A stretch of 47,393 nt of DNA from Clostridiales bacterium (GTDB lineage Bacteria > Bacillota > Clostridia > Christensenellales > Aristaeellaceae): contig SFET01000031.1 of assembly GCA_004557125.1 (NCBI GenBank), positions 1 to 47,393 on the forward strand. The letters are read 5' to 3'. Shown piece by piece: positions 14,578 to 23,034 of the stretch (position 1 is its first letter; every line of letters starts with the position of its first letter). The notes under the pieces are model-generated. The model saw nothing but the letters and a program-made list of their open reading frames with translations. It did no database searches and had not been told where the DNA came from. The position numbers and the translations under genes are program-made.

Positions 14578-15643
14578 GCGCTTCACCCCGCTCTCTGTCC
14601 TGCTTTTCCACGATGGCCTGCGCCTGTTCCCTGCAGTACAGCCAGCAGCACGCGCTGTGGCTTGAACTGAAATCGGTGGTGGCGGGCAGGTAGTCCCGGC
14701 AGATCTTCATGGCCGCGTCGCAGCGGCTGGCGAAGGGGCAGCCGGTGTTGATGTGCAAAAGATCGGGCGGCGTTCCGGGGATGGACGCAAGCTCCCCCCG
14801 GGCGAACGTTCCGTCCGGCAGCGCCCGCCGCCGGGAGATGCTGCTGAGCAGCCCCTTGGTGTAGGGGTGCTTCGTCTCGTAGAAGATTTCGTCGGTGGTT
14901 CCCGTCTCCACGATCCTGCCGCCGTACAGAATCGAAATCCGGTCGCACAGCGAGGCCACTACGCCCAGATCGTGGGTGATCATGATGACCGACGTGCCGT
15001 CCTGACGGGCACGCCTGCGGATCAGCTCCAGAATCTGCGCCTGCACGGTCACGTCCAGCGCCGTGGTCGGCTCGTCGGCGATCAGGAGCTTGGGATTGCA
15101 GGCCAGCGCGATGGCGATGATGATGCGCTGGCGCATGCCGCCGGAAAATTCGTAGGGATACTGCTTCATGCGCTTCTCCGGGCTGGGGATGCCCACCAGC
15201 CTGAGCAGCTCCACGCCCCGCTGCCACGCGTCGCGCTTCGAGCATTTTTCATGGGCGATAATGCCCTCAGTGACCTGCGTGCCCACGGTGAGCACCGGGT
15301 TCATGTAGGTCATGGGGTCCTGAAAGATCATGCTGATCTCGTTGCCCCGGATGCCGCGCAGCATGTTTTCGTGCTTCCTGCGCTCCGCGCGGCTGTCCCT
15401 GCCCACCGGGGACAGCTCCCGGCCGTCAAAGCATATGCTGCCCCTTTCCACGCGACCATTCCGGGCGATCAGCCCCAGGCAGGACAGCACGCTCACGCTC
15501 TTGCCGGAGCCGCTCTCGCCCACGAAGCCCAGAATCTCGCCCCTGTCCACATGAAAGTGCACGTCGCGCACCGCACGCACCGTGCCCTGACGGGTGGCGA
15601 AGGACACGCACAGCTCGTTTACCTCCAACAGTCGTTCAGCCAT
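14570..15643 (-). CDS. oppD: Oligopeptide ABC transporter ATP-binding subunit OppD
   Basis: Second ATPase of the importer, 357 residues. Walker A GESGSGKSV, Q-loop MIFQDPMTYMNPV, signature FSGGMRQR, Walker B LLIADEPTTALD, switch His in ITHDLG. C-terminal oligo_HPY region with GCPFASRCDAAMKIC. The ATG overlaps the oppC stop by one base (TGATG), so the two are translationally coupled. The order B-C-D-F-A is usual for opp/dpp operons. Confidence 0.94.
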   Translation of the reverse strand: MAERLLEVNELCVSFATRQGTVRAVRDVHFHVDRGEILGFVGESGSGKSVSVLSCLGLIARNGRVERGSICFDGRELSPVGRDSRAERRKHENMLRGIRGNEISMIFQDPMTYMNPVLTVGTQVTEGIIAHEKCSKRDAWQRGVELLRLVGIPSPEKRMKQYPYEFSGGMRQRIIIAIALACNPKLLIADEPTTALDVTVQAQILELIRRRARQDGTSVIMITHDLGVVASLCDRISILYGGRIVETGTTDEIFYETKHPYTKGLLSSISRRRALPDGTFARGELASIPGTPPDLLHINTGCPFASRCDAAMKICRDYLPATTDFSSSHSACCWLYCREQAQAIVEKQDRERGEAHG

Positions 15644-16557
15644 CAGCGCTTACCTCTCGGATTCAATGCCGTTTCCAGACCCTCGCCGATGAAGTTGAGG
15701 GAGAAGATGACGATGCAGATCACCAGCACCGGCCAGACCATCTGCATGGGGTAGACGTTCATCAGCATCTTGGCGTCCTGCGCAAGGGTGCCGAGACTGG
15801 CCATCGGCGCGGAGATGCCGATGCCGATGAAGCTCAGGAACGCCTCGGTGAAGATCGCCTGGGGGATCATCAGCGTCACGGTGACAATGATCGGGCCAAG
15901 GCTGTTGAGCAGCAGGTGGCGAAACAGGATGCGCTTTCGACTCGCGCCGATCACGAAGGCCGCCACGGAGAACTCCTGCTCCTTCAGCGACATCACCTGA
16001 CTGCGCACGATGCGCGCCATGTTGATCCAGCCGTTGACGCAGATGCCCAGCATCACGCTGTAGATGTTGGAGCCGAAGATCAGCATCAGCAGGATCATGT
16101 AGATCATGGCGGGCACGGCGTAGATCACGTCCACGATGCGCATCATAACCATGTCCACCCGTCCGCCCACGTAGCCGGCGATGCTGCCGTAGAGCACGCC
16201 GATCAGCAGGTTCAGCGCCGTGGAGGCAAAGCCCACCAGCAAGCTGACCCGTGCGCCGTAGAGCACGCGGGTGAAGATGTCGCGGCCCATCTGATCCGTG
16301 CCGAACCAGTGGGCGGAGGATGAGGGCTGGTTGCGGCTCATCGCGTCCATGCCGTCGTAGGGGTAGGGCGAGAGCATCGGGCCGAATACAGCTGCGCACA
16401 CCAGCAGCGCAAGCAATATCAGCCCCACCAGCGCAAGGCGGTTGCGGGAGAAGCTCTCCCACACGTTGCGCGCGAAGGACTTGCTCTGAATGGCGACGAA
16501 CTGCCCGTCGCGATCCTCCTGCGGCAGCGGCTCGAAGTATTCCTCAGGTCTCAGCAT
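15643..16557 (-). CDS. oppC: Oligopeptide ABC transporter permease OppC
   Basis: Inner-membrane permease, 304 residues, start ATG 16557 with AAAGG upstream. N-terminal cytoplasmic stretch of about 35 residues (the OppC_N type), first helix LALVGLILLALLVCAAVFG, then the BPD_transp_1 core with five helices. The conserved HWFGTDQMGRDIFTRVLYG block (residues about 87-105) and an EAA-type loop (EQEFSVAAFVIGASRKRI) are typical of DppC/OppC. Pairs with OppB just upstream. Confidence 0.94.
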   Translation of the reverse strand: MLRPEEYFEPLPQEDRDGQFVAIQSKSFARNVWESFSRNRLALVGLILLALLVCAAVFGPMLSPYPYDGMDAMSRNQPSSSAHWFGTDQMGRDIFTRVLYGARVSLLVGFASTALNLLIGVLYGSIAGYVGGRVDMVMMRIVDVIYAVPAMIYMILLMLIFGSNIYSVMLGICVNGWINMARIVRSQVMSLKEQEFSVAAFVIGASRKRILFRHLLLNSLGPIIVTVTLMIPQAIFTEAFLSFIGIGISAPMASLGTLAQDAKMLMNVYPMQMVWPVLVICIVIFSLNFIGEGLETALNPRGKR

Positions 16558-16585
16558 AGCGTTACCTTTTGTTCAAATCTTTCGT

Positions 16586-17503
16586 TCAATCCGTCAGTTT
16601 GATTCTGGGGTCCACCAGCGCGCACAAGAGGTCGGCAACCAGGTTGCACAATATGATCAGCGCGCCGATGAAGATGGTCAGGCCCATGACCACGGTGTAG
16701 TCGCGGTTGGACACCGCCGTGACGAACTCGCGGCCGATGCCCGGGATGGTGAAGATGGTCTCCACCACGAAGCTGCCCGTGAGCAGAAAGGCGATCATCG
16801 GGCCCGCGGTGGTGATCACCGGGATCATGGCGTTCTTCAATACGTGCAGAAGGATGATGCGCCCGCCCGAGATGCCCTTGGCCCGGGCCATCACCACGTA
16901 GTCCTGCTGCATGGCCTCGGCGTAGCTGGTCTTGACCAGGCGGCTGATCTGGGCGATGGGGTACACCGCCAGCGTGATCACCGGCAGAACATAGTGAAGC
17001 GGCGTTGCCAGTCCCAGCACCGGGAACCACTTGAGCTGCACGCCGAACACCAGCATCAAGATCAGCGCCAGCACGTAGTTGGGCACGCTGATGCCCAGCG
17101 TGGAGAAGGTCAGAATCGCGCCGCGCACGAATTCCCGGCCCGTCGCCGCCATCCAGATGCCGATGGCCGTGCCCACCACCAGCGCCAGCAGAAAGGCGAT
17201 GCCGCCCAGGCGCATGGTGGCCGGGGCCTCCTGCAGGATCAATTCGCTCACGGTCACGCCGGACTTCTTGTAAGAGATGCCGAAGTCCCCGTGCAGCAGG
17301 TTCCAGATGTACCTGCCCAGCTGCTCCGGGATGGGCCGATCCAGCCCGTAGTGGGCCATCATCTCCTCCTGATTCGCCGGGGTCAGGTTCGCCACGTCGA
17401 AGGGATTGCCCGGCATCAGCCGCACCAGCAGGAAGGTGACCACAATCAGCGCCAGCAGCGTGATCAGGCCGATGCCGATGCGCTTTGCGGCGTACTTCAG
17501 CAT
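16586..17503 (-). CDS. oppB: Oligopeptide ABC transporter permease OppB
   Basis: Inner-membrane permease, 305 residues, ATG 17503 with GGAGGAGGAG upstream. N-terminal helix ITLLALIVVTFLLVRLMPG, the family motif LMPGNPFD, extracellular loop with GLDRPIPEQ-GRYIWNLLHGDFG, and an EAA loop (QQDYVVMARAKGISGGRI). Its start lies inside the 3' end of the ferredoxin gene (7-base overlap), which ties the transporter translationally to the reductase pair. Confidence 0.94.
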   Translation of the reverse strand: MLKYAAKRIGIGLITLLALIVVTFLLVRLMPGNPFDVANLTPANQEEMMAHYGLDRPIPEQLGRYIWNLLHGDFGISYKKSGVTVSELILQEAPATMRLGGIAFLLALVVGTAIGIWMAATGREFVRGAILTFSTLGISVPNYVLALILMLVFGVQLKWFPVLGLATPLHYVLPVITLAVYPIAQISRLVKTSYAEAMQQDYVVMARAKGISGGRIILLHVLKNAMIPVITTAGPMIAFLLTGSFVVETIFTIPGIGREFVTAVSNRDYTVVMGLTIFIGALIILCNLVADLLCALVDPRIKLTD

Positions 17504-17796
17504 GGCTGCTCCTCCTCCGGACGCTTCACCGGCACGAAGCGCGCCTGGTTCATCAGCGGATGCTCCAATTCAATCGCGCCCGGACGGGGACAGACCATCA
17601 CGCAGCTGCCGCAGTAGTAGCACTCGCCGGGGTACAGCACGATGGGCGGCCTGCCCTTCTCCGGGTTGGGAATGAAGATGTCCACCTGGCAGATGTTCGC
17701 GCAGCGGTTGCAGCCCACGCACTTCTCCGCGTCAAAGCGGATGGGGCGCGCGCTGGAGGGAATTTTCGCCGCGCTGAGTTCCGGTCTGTTTTCCAT
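17497..17796 (-). CDS. 2x[4Fe-4S] ferredoxin, partner of the flavoprotein
   Basis: 99 residues from ATG 17796 (AGGTG upstream). Two bacterial ferredoxin motifs: C26-x2-C29-x2-C32-x3-C36 (CVGCNRCANIC) and C59-x2-C62-x2-C65-x3-C69 (CYYCGSCVMVC), spaced by about 22 residues, similar in spirit to the beta subunit of adenylylsulfate reductase but shorter. It most likely feeds electrons to the flavoprotein encoded five bases upstream. It overlaps oppB by 7 bases. Cytoplasmic; no signal peptide. Confidence 0.9.
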   Translation of the reverse strand: MENRPELSAAKIPSSARPIRFDAEKCVGCNRCANICQVDIFIPNPEKGRPPIVLYPGECYYCGSCVMVCPRPGAIELEHPLMNQARFVPVKRPEEEQPC

Positions 17797-17801
17797 AATA
17801 C

Positions 17802-19757
17802 TCACCTGTCTCCATAGCGCTCCGCGCGCTCGGCGATGTAGTCGCCGTTGCGCCGGAGGTATTCTTCCTCGATGTCGCCGAAGTAGCGGTGGGGAACCTC
17901 GCCCCGCACAACCCTGCCGTTCTCCTGCCGGATGGTGATGAACTTCCTGTCCTCCGCAGGGTCGACCTCCGGATAGTCGCTGCGCTCGAAGCACAGCGGC
18001 GCGGAGGAGGACTTGCGCAGCAGGCAGGCGTTGATAATCAGCTTGGACACCTCCAGGATGTCCAGCACCTCGTGGGTGCGCATGAGTTCGTGGGGGTTGG
18101 AACAGCTCAGCCGCGGCACCGCGTCGCGCTCGTAGCTCTCCAGCAGGTCAAGGCCCTCCTTCAGCAGATCCTCGCGCTTGACTGCGCCGCAGTAGTTCTG
18201 CATGCACTTGCTGATGGCCATGTTCAGTTCCCGCCAGTCCATGCCGTCCTCCACGTACATCGGCGCGTAGAGGCGCGCTTCCTCCCGGTCGATCTCCTTT
18301 TCATCCGGCTCGGTGAAGTCCACCGTCGCGGCCCAGTCCGCAGCCTTGCGGCCCGCGTAGTAGCCCGTGGCGCAGGCGAAGCCGCAGCAGTCCGAGGCAA
18401 AGAGCTGGTCGCCCGCGGCGTAGATGCCGTCGATGTTGGTCTTGAGATCCCAATCGTGCATGACGCCGCCGGGCGCGCCGAAGAGCTGTCGCTCCTGACC
18501 GAGGAACGCCGCCGACTGCCAGCCAGTGCCGTAGCTCTGGAGCATGTGCTTCGCGGGATCGAAGCCCCGCTGGGTGTAGTTCTGCAAAATCGGAATCTTG
18601 GTCTTGCCCTCCTCGCCCACCATCATACCCCAGATCACCTTGCGCTCCATCTCGGGCATGCGGGAGAGATCGGCATAGAAGGGCAGCTTGTAGCCGCGCT
18701 TCATCAGTTCCTCGAAGGGAAGGGTCTCAGGGCCGCGGTATTCGTACTTGGCCTCGTCGATCACGCCGCCCTTCAAAAAGAACTTCTGTCCCGGCGCGGG
18801 ATGGTAGCGCTCCGACACGGTTTTGAGCTCGTTGCCGTCGCGGTCGACGTAGGGAATCTCCACGCCCCGGGCGTCCACCATCGTCGCGGCGTACCAGGTG
18901 TTGTGGTTGTTGCCGGTTCCGTAGGGCGGAAAGCTGCGCCCGGCGGCGGAGAACTCGCCCTTGACGGACTTCTCCATCATGGTAAACTCCACGCCGGCGC
19001 GCCAGCCCATGGCGTGGCCGCTGCCGATGGACTGGGTGGGGCGGAACTCGCACAGGCCCACCAGATCCGGGTTGAACAGCCACACGCGGGCGGGCCGGGA
19101 CATGGTGAGGATCGTAGCCTTCGCCTTGAAGACCATGAGCCTGCCGGTGCGCACGTTCATGCCGATCGCGCCGACGCCCCGCTTCTTGCCGTCCACCACG
19201 CTCGTCAGCAGCGCCGTGGCTTCGGTGCGGTCGAACACCAGCACCCCCAGCCGCTTCAGCTCCTTATACAACGCGGGCTTGAAGGTGGAGCCCCACACCC
19301 GCAGCGTAAATTTGTTCGTATAATCGTAGGCGAACATCAGACCCGTCTTTTCGTCGCGGAACTCCGCGCCCGCAAACTCGCCCTCGCTGTCGCGCACCTT
19401 GCCGCCGAAGTCCTCTAAGTCCAGCAGGCGGTCGTAGCCCTCGCGGCACTCGATGTAGTGGGCGATGCCGTTGGAGTATTCGTCCTGCTCCTCGACGTAG
19501 GCCTCGGCGATCTCCTTCGGCGTGACCTTCGAGCAGGGGTTGGAGCAGGCCGACTCCCAGTGGTCGAAGCCGCTGCCCGCCGAGCCGCTGCGCTCCGTCG
19601 CACCCTTCTCCACCAGCGCCACCCGCAGGCCCTTGCGCGCCGCCGCGATGGCCGCAAAGCAGCCCGCCAGGCCGCCGCCCAGCACCACCACGTCGCTCTC
19701 CACCGCCTCGCGCACGCCGAATTCGTTTGCATAGGGCCAATCATAGACGTTCTTCAT
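17802..19757 (-). CDS. FAD-dependent reductase, fumarate reductase/AprA-like flavoprotein
   Basis: 651 residues. FAD_binding_2 family: dinucleotide motif VVVLGGGLAGCFAAIAAARK near residues 23-42 with the ribose-binding E at VEKG, and the C-terminal FAD block GIYAAGDQLF---CGFACATG. A helical C-terminal domain with DWRELNMAISKCMQNYCG resembles the fumarate reductase/AprA C-terminal domain. No Tat or Sec signal, so cytoplasmic. First gene of a seven-gene operon with a ferredoxin and a complete Opp importer, and divergent from a LysR regulator. Family members reduce fumarate, APS, urocanate and other unsaturated acids; the substrate here is unknown. GGAG lies about 10 bases before ATG 19757. Confidence 0.9.
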   Translation of the reverse strand: MKNVYDWPYANEFGVREAVESDVVVLGGGLAGCFAAIAAARKGLRVALVEKGATERSGSAGSGFDHWESACSNPCSKVTPKEIAEAYVEEQDEYSNGIAHYIECREGYDRLLDLEDFGGKVRDSEGEFAGAEFRDEKTGLMFAYDYTNKFTLRVWGSTFKPALYKELKRLGVLVFDRTEATALLTSVVDGKKRGVGAIGMNVRTGRLMVFKAKATILTMSRPARVWLFNPDLVGLCEFRPTQSIGSGHAMGWRAGVEFTMMEKSVKGEFSAAGRSFPPYGTGNNHNTWYAATMVDARGVEIPYVDRDGNELKTVSERYHPAPGQKFFLKGGVIDEAKYEYRGPETLPFEELMKRGYKLPFYADLSRMPEMERKVIWGMMVGEEGKTKIPILQNYTQRGFDPAKHMLQSYGTGWQSAAFLGQERQLFGAPGGVMHDWDLKTNIDGIYAAGDQLFASDCCGFACATGYYAGRKAADWAATVDFTEPDEKEIDREEARLYAPMYVEDGMDWRELNMAISKCMQNYCGAVKREDLLKEGLDLLESYERDAVPRLSCSNPHELMRTHEVLDILEVSKLIINACLLRKSSSAPLCFERSDYPEVDPAEDRKFITIRQENGRVVRGEVPHRYFGDIEEEYLRRNGDYIAERAERYGDR

Positions 19758-19793
19758 CGCATTGCTTCTCCAGTTTATTCATATACTATGTAC

Positions 19794-19822
19794 ATTGTAC
19801 CACATATTTATTATAATGTAAG
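19794..19822 (-). promoter_or_regulatory. Promoter of the reductase/Opp operon
   Basis: On the minus strand CTTACA (19822-19817), 17 bases, TACAAT (19799-19794), about 35 bases before the flavoprotein ATG. A second, overlapping TATAAT-like -10 (19816-19811) is possible. Confidence 0.55.
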
Positions 19823-19827
19823 ACTTA

Positions 19828-19850
19828 TCACAATAAAAAGTTTTATGTGA
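19828..19850. promoter_or_regulatory. Inverted repeat, candidate LysR operator
   Basis: TCACAATAAAA and TTTTATGTGA form a near-perfect inverted repeat (one extra A) just upstream of the reductase promoter and between the two divergent genes, the usual place for a LysR-type binding site. Confidence 0.5.
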
Positions 19851-19865
19851 ACATATTGGAAGGGC

Positions 19866-19895
19866 TTGACATTTCCCGCCGGATGGCAGAAAATA
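19866..19895 (+). promoter_or_regulatory. Weak promoter of the LysR gene
   Basis: Perfect TTGACA (19866-19871) with a poor -10 (AAAATA, 19890-19895) at 18 bases. It is about 40 bases before the LysR ATG. Confidence 0.4.
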
Positions 19896-19936
19896 GGAAA
19901 AAGGCCTTGATCGTGCAGGGACAAAGGAGCGCAGAA

Positions 19937-20809
19937 ATGATCAATCGCAAAATTCACTACTTCATCACGCTGGCGGAGTGTCTGAGCTTCACGCAGACCG
20001 CCGCGCGCCACAACGTCTCCCAGACGGCCATCAGCCAGTACATTTCGGGACTGGAGGAGCGGCTGGGGGTGCGGCTGTTCGAGCGCAACCAGCGGGCCGT
20101 GGAGCTGACGGAGGCCGGGAAGTGCTACTACACCCACATCACCCGCATGCTCCAGCAGTACGACGAGACGCTGGAGGAGCTGAAGGCCATCGACCAGGGC
20201 TATGCGGGCAGCCTGAAGGTGGGCGTGGGCGTGTACGAGTACTGCAACACCGAGGGCTTCTTCTCGGACTTTCTGAACAGCCACCCGGAGATCAAGGTGG
20301 ACATCATGCAGTATCCCTACAGCGAGCTTACGGAGAAGCTGCGCCTGGGCGAGCTGAACCTGATCATCGGCGACGCGCTGTGCGAGGACTCCTTCAGCCG
20401 CCTGGGGCTTCAGTCCCGCACGCTGTTCACCTCGCCGAACTACATCGTGGCTGCGCCGGAGGTGGCCGAACGCAACGGCGGCGATGTGCGCGCGATGCTG
20501 AAGCGCGAGTGCCTGATCACCACCTGCGAGAACACCGGGCCATCGTCGCTGCGGATGCTGCGCGCGCTGGTGCAGGACGAATTCGGCTTCGTGCCCTCCA
20601 ACATCAGCCAGACCAATTCGCTGGACGCCCAGCTGATGCTGGTGCGCGCGCGCCACGGCGTGGCCATGGTGCCGGGCTTCATCGTGGACGCCCAGGGCGC
20701 AGGCCTCGTGCGCTTCGAACTGCCCAGCCGCCGGGAGATTTCCTACCGCCTGATGTGCCTGAAGGACAGCAAGAACCCCGCCGTGCAGCTGTTCTTCGAT
20801 TTCGTCTGA
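19937..20809 (+). CDS. LysR-type transcriptional regulator
   Basis: 290 residues. Start ATG 19937: AAAGGAG is 7 bases upstream and the protein begins with the usual MINRKIHYFITLAECLSF; the longer frame to 19847 is rejected. Winged HTH at residues 1-60 (TQTAARHNVSQTAISQYISG, LEERLGVRLFER, TEAG), then a LysR_substrate effector domain. Divergently placed to the reductase/Opp operon with an inverted repeat between them, so it probably controls that operon in response to its substrate. Ends 10 bases before a bidirectional terminator. Confidence 0.93.
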   Translation: MINRKIHYFITLAECLSFTQTAARHNVSQTAISQYISGLEERLGVRLFERNQRAVELTEAGKCYYTHITRMLQQYDETLEELKAIDQGYAGSLKVGVGVYEYCNTEGFFSDFLNSHPEIKVDIMQYPYSELTEKLRLGELNLIIGDALCEDSFSRLGLQSRTLFTSPNYIVAAPEVAERNGGDVRAMLKRECLITTCENTGPSSLRMLRALVQDEFGFVPSNISQTNSLDAQLMLVRARHGVAMVPGFIVDAQGAGLVRFELPSRREISYRLMCLKDSKNPAVQLFFDFV

Positions 20810-20820
20810 AAATTGCATGC

Positions 20821-20854
20821 AAAAATCCCCGATCGCAATGATCGGGGATTTTTT
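20821..20854. terminator. Bidirectional terminator between LysR gene and Mrp-like operon
   Basis: 10-bp stem ATCCCCGATC/GATCGGGGAT around 20825-20849 with T6 on the plus strand and T5 on the minus strand. Serves the convergent LysR gene and the antiporter operon. Confidence 0.92.
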
Positions 20855-20862
20855 GCGCCGCT

Positions 20863-23025
20863 TTACAGCACGATCAGATACACCAGCGCCAGCAGCAGGC
20901 CCGCGGCGAAGAGCAGCAGTCCGAAGGACACCGTGCGGGTGGCACGGGCGAACTCCGGGTCGCGGTCGTACACGCGGGAGGCCAGCACGTAGACGAAGTC
21001 GATGTGGATCGGGCGGTTGCGGTAGACCGTGACGTTCAGCAGCAGCACGAACGCGTCCAGGATGTGCCCCACCACGTAGGAGAAGGCGTAGTACACCGAG
21101 TGCTTGCGGTGCCTGTGTTCGCTGCGGCTGCGGAACAGTCCGCCCTTCAACAGCACCACCACGCCGTCGGTGAGGCCTGCGGCGGCACGGGTCAGCGCAG
21201 TCACTGCGTCCGGCACGACCTTCATGATGAAGGGGTTCTCCACGAAGCGATCCAGCACGTTCTCCGCGAAGCCGCTCACGGCCTCGGGCACGGCGTGCAG
21301 GAACATGCGGTTCTCCAGCGCATGATCCACCACGGCGCACAGGCCGTCCACGCAGCGCAGGCCCAGCTTCGCCGCCGCGCTCTCACGCAGGTTCAGCTTC
21401 GGCTGCACGGCGATGTAGCCGCGCTCCTGATTGTACAGCAGCTTGCGCACCACGGTCAGGTACAAAAATGTACCGATGGCCAGGGAGATTGCGCCGCCGC
21501 GCAGGTTCCCGAGGCTGAAGAAGTGGATGCCGTGCACGCCCTCGATCCCGGTGAAGCCGCTGCACATGCGCGACACGCCCTCCAGGATGGCGGGGAACAG
21601 GCCCAGCACAGGAATCAGAACCATCGCCGCGCACAGCGCAAAGGCGGTGCGCTTGTTCATGTAATGGCCGTTCAGCGCATCGTACTCCGCCTGACGGCTG
21701 GGGTTCTTCTGCCAGAACAGCGCGATGTAGATCTTGAGCATGTAGCCGGTGGTCACGCCCGCAGCGCAGAGGAAGATCCATTCACATACGTTGTAGATGC
21801 CGAAGTGCCCCAGCTCGTGGGCGTACTCCAGGATGCCCTCGTGGATCAGGGTCTTGCCCAGGTAACCGTTGAACAGCGGAACGCCCGCCAGGCCCAGTGC
21901 GCCCAGCAGGAACGCCGCGTGCAGCAGCGGCTTGCCCCGGCCGAAGCCCCGCAGATCGTTCAGCTCCAGCTTGTGCAGGTTCATGTACACCACGCCTGCC
22001 GCCATGAACAGCGTCAGCTTCAGCACGGAGTGGTTCACCATGTGCATCACCGCGCCGCTTGCGGGCACGTGGCCCTCCTCGCCCAGCAGCATCGCCATGG
22101 CCACGCCCACGGTGATATAGCCGATCTGGGACATGGACGAGCAGGCGAGGATGCGCTTGAGGTTCGTAGAGAGCAGCGCCAGCACCGCGCCCAGCGCCAT
22201 GGTGATCAGGCCCAGCGCCAGCATCACGTTTCCAAAGGGCAGGCAGCCCAGCATGGGCCGCAGGCAGATCACCAGCATGCCGAACACGCCGGTCTTGGTG
22301 AGCACGCCGGAGAGCAGGGCGCTGGCGGGTGCGGGGGCCACCGGGTGGGCCTGGGGCAGCCAGATGTGCAGCGGGAACAGACCCGCCTTCGCACCGAAGC
22401 CCACCAGGATCAGCGCCGACGGCAGGATCATGTCCGCGCGGCCCCGTGCGGCGGTCAGCGCAGCAAAGGACAGGGAGCCGACGCGGTTCCATGCCATGAA
22501 CAGGCCCATCAGCGTCACCATGCCGCCGAAGACCGCGATGGCGAGGTACGTCCCCGCCGCGCCCATCGCTCCGGCGTTCTCGTCGTGGGCCACCCAGGGA
22601 TAGGAGGCAAGCGACATGATCTCGAAGAAGATGAAGGTGGTGTAGAGGTCGTCCGACATGAACACGCCCAGCGTGGCCATCAGCGTAATCTGGTTGAACA
22701 GGTAGTAGCGGGTGCGGTTCTTGTAGTGGGCGAAGTATTCCGGGGACATCAGGCCCGTCATCAGCCACATGAACGATGCGACCAGCGCATACAGGCTGCG
22801 GAAGCCGTCCAGCTTGAGCGTAAGTCCCATGCCGCACAGGCCGGGAACGGTCAGTGAAATCGCCCTGCCGCGCACATTGGATACAAAGGCGCAGACCGCC
22901 AGCGCAAACACGATGGCAAGCTCCGCCGTATAGATGCGGTCGCGGACGCGCTCGCTGCGGCGTGCGCAGACGCTGGAGACCACCGCGCCCAAAAGCGGCA
23001 CGGACAGAAGAAGTGCAGCAATCAC
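20863..23025 (-). CDS. Antiporter-type subunit (complex I subunit 5/NuoL-M-N family), long form
   Basis: 720 residues from GTG 23025 (GAGGTG upstream). Proton_antipo_M domain: helices with FIFFEIMSLASYPWVAHDE, the key channel lysine region GFGAKAGLFPLHIWLPQAHP, the broken-helix block APASALLSGVLTKTGVFG, and LACSSMSQIGY. Members form H+ or Na+ channels in complex I, Mrp antiporters and membrane-bound hydrogenases. The C-terminus extends about 200 residues beyond the core, including a soluble-looking stretch and final helices (YAFSYVVGHILDAFVLLLNV, FGLLLFAAGLLLALVYLIVL), similar to HyfB/NuoL-like long subunits. Last of ten genes in the operon. Confidence 0.9.
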   Translation of the reverse strand: MIAALLLSVPLLGAVVSSVCARRSERVRDRIYTAELAIVFALAVCAFVSNVRGRAISLTVPGLCGMGLTLKLDGFRSLYALVASFMWLMTGLMSPEYFAHYKNRTRYYLFNQITLMATLGVFMSDDLYTTFIFFEIMSLASYPWVAHDENAGAMGAAGTYLAIAVFGGMVTLMGLFMAWNRVGSLSFAALTAARGRADMILPSALILVGFGAKAGLFPLHIWLPQAHPVAPAPASALLSGVLTKTGVFGMLVICLRPMLGCLPFGNVMLALGLITMALGAVLALLSTNLKRILACSSMSQIGYITVGVAMAMLLGEEGHVPASGAVMHMVNHSVLKLTLFMAAGVVYMNLHKLELNDLRGFGRGKPLLHAAFLLGALGLAGVPLFNGYLGKTLIHEGILEYAHELGHFGIYNVCEWIFLCAAGVTTGYMLKIYIALFWQKNPSRQAEYDALNGHYMNKRTAFALCAAMVLIPVLGLFPAILEGVSRMCSGFTGIEGVHGIHFFSLGNLRGGAISLAIGTFLYLTVVRKLLYNQERGYIAVQPKLNLRESAAAKLGLRCVDGLCAVVDHALENRMFLHAVPEAVSGFAENVLDRFVENPFIMKVVPDAVTALTRAAAGLTDGVVVLLKGGLFRSRSEHRHRKHSVYYAFSYVVGHILDAFVLLLNVTVYRNRPIHIDFVYVLASRVYDRDPEFARATRTVSFGLLLFAAGLLLALVYLIVL

Positions 23026-23034
23026 GTTTTCACC

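Noticed and set aside
17889..19418. A 509-codon plus-strand frame opposite the flavoprotein
   Set aside because: Shadow of the FAD reductase gene, which has clear cofactor motifs and a start site.
21004..22857. A 617-codon plus-strand frame opposite the long antiporter subunit
   Set aside because: Soluble, His/Gln/Arg-rich composition typical of the antisense of membrane protein genes.
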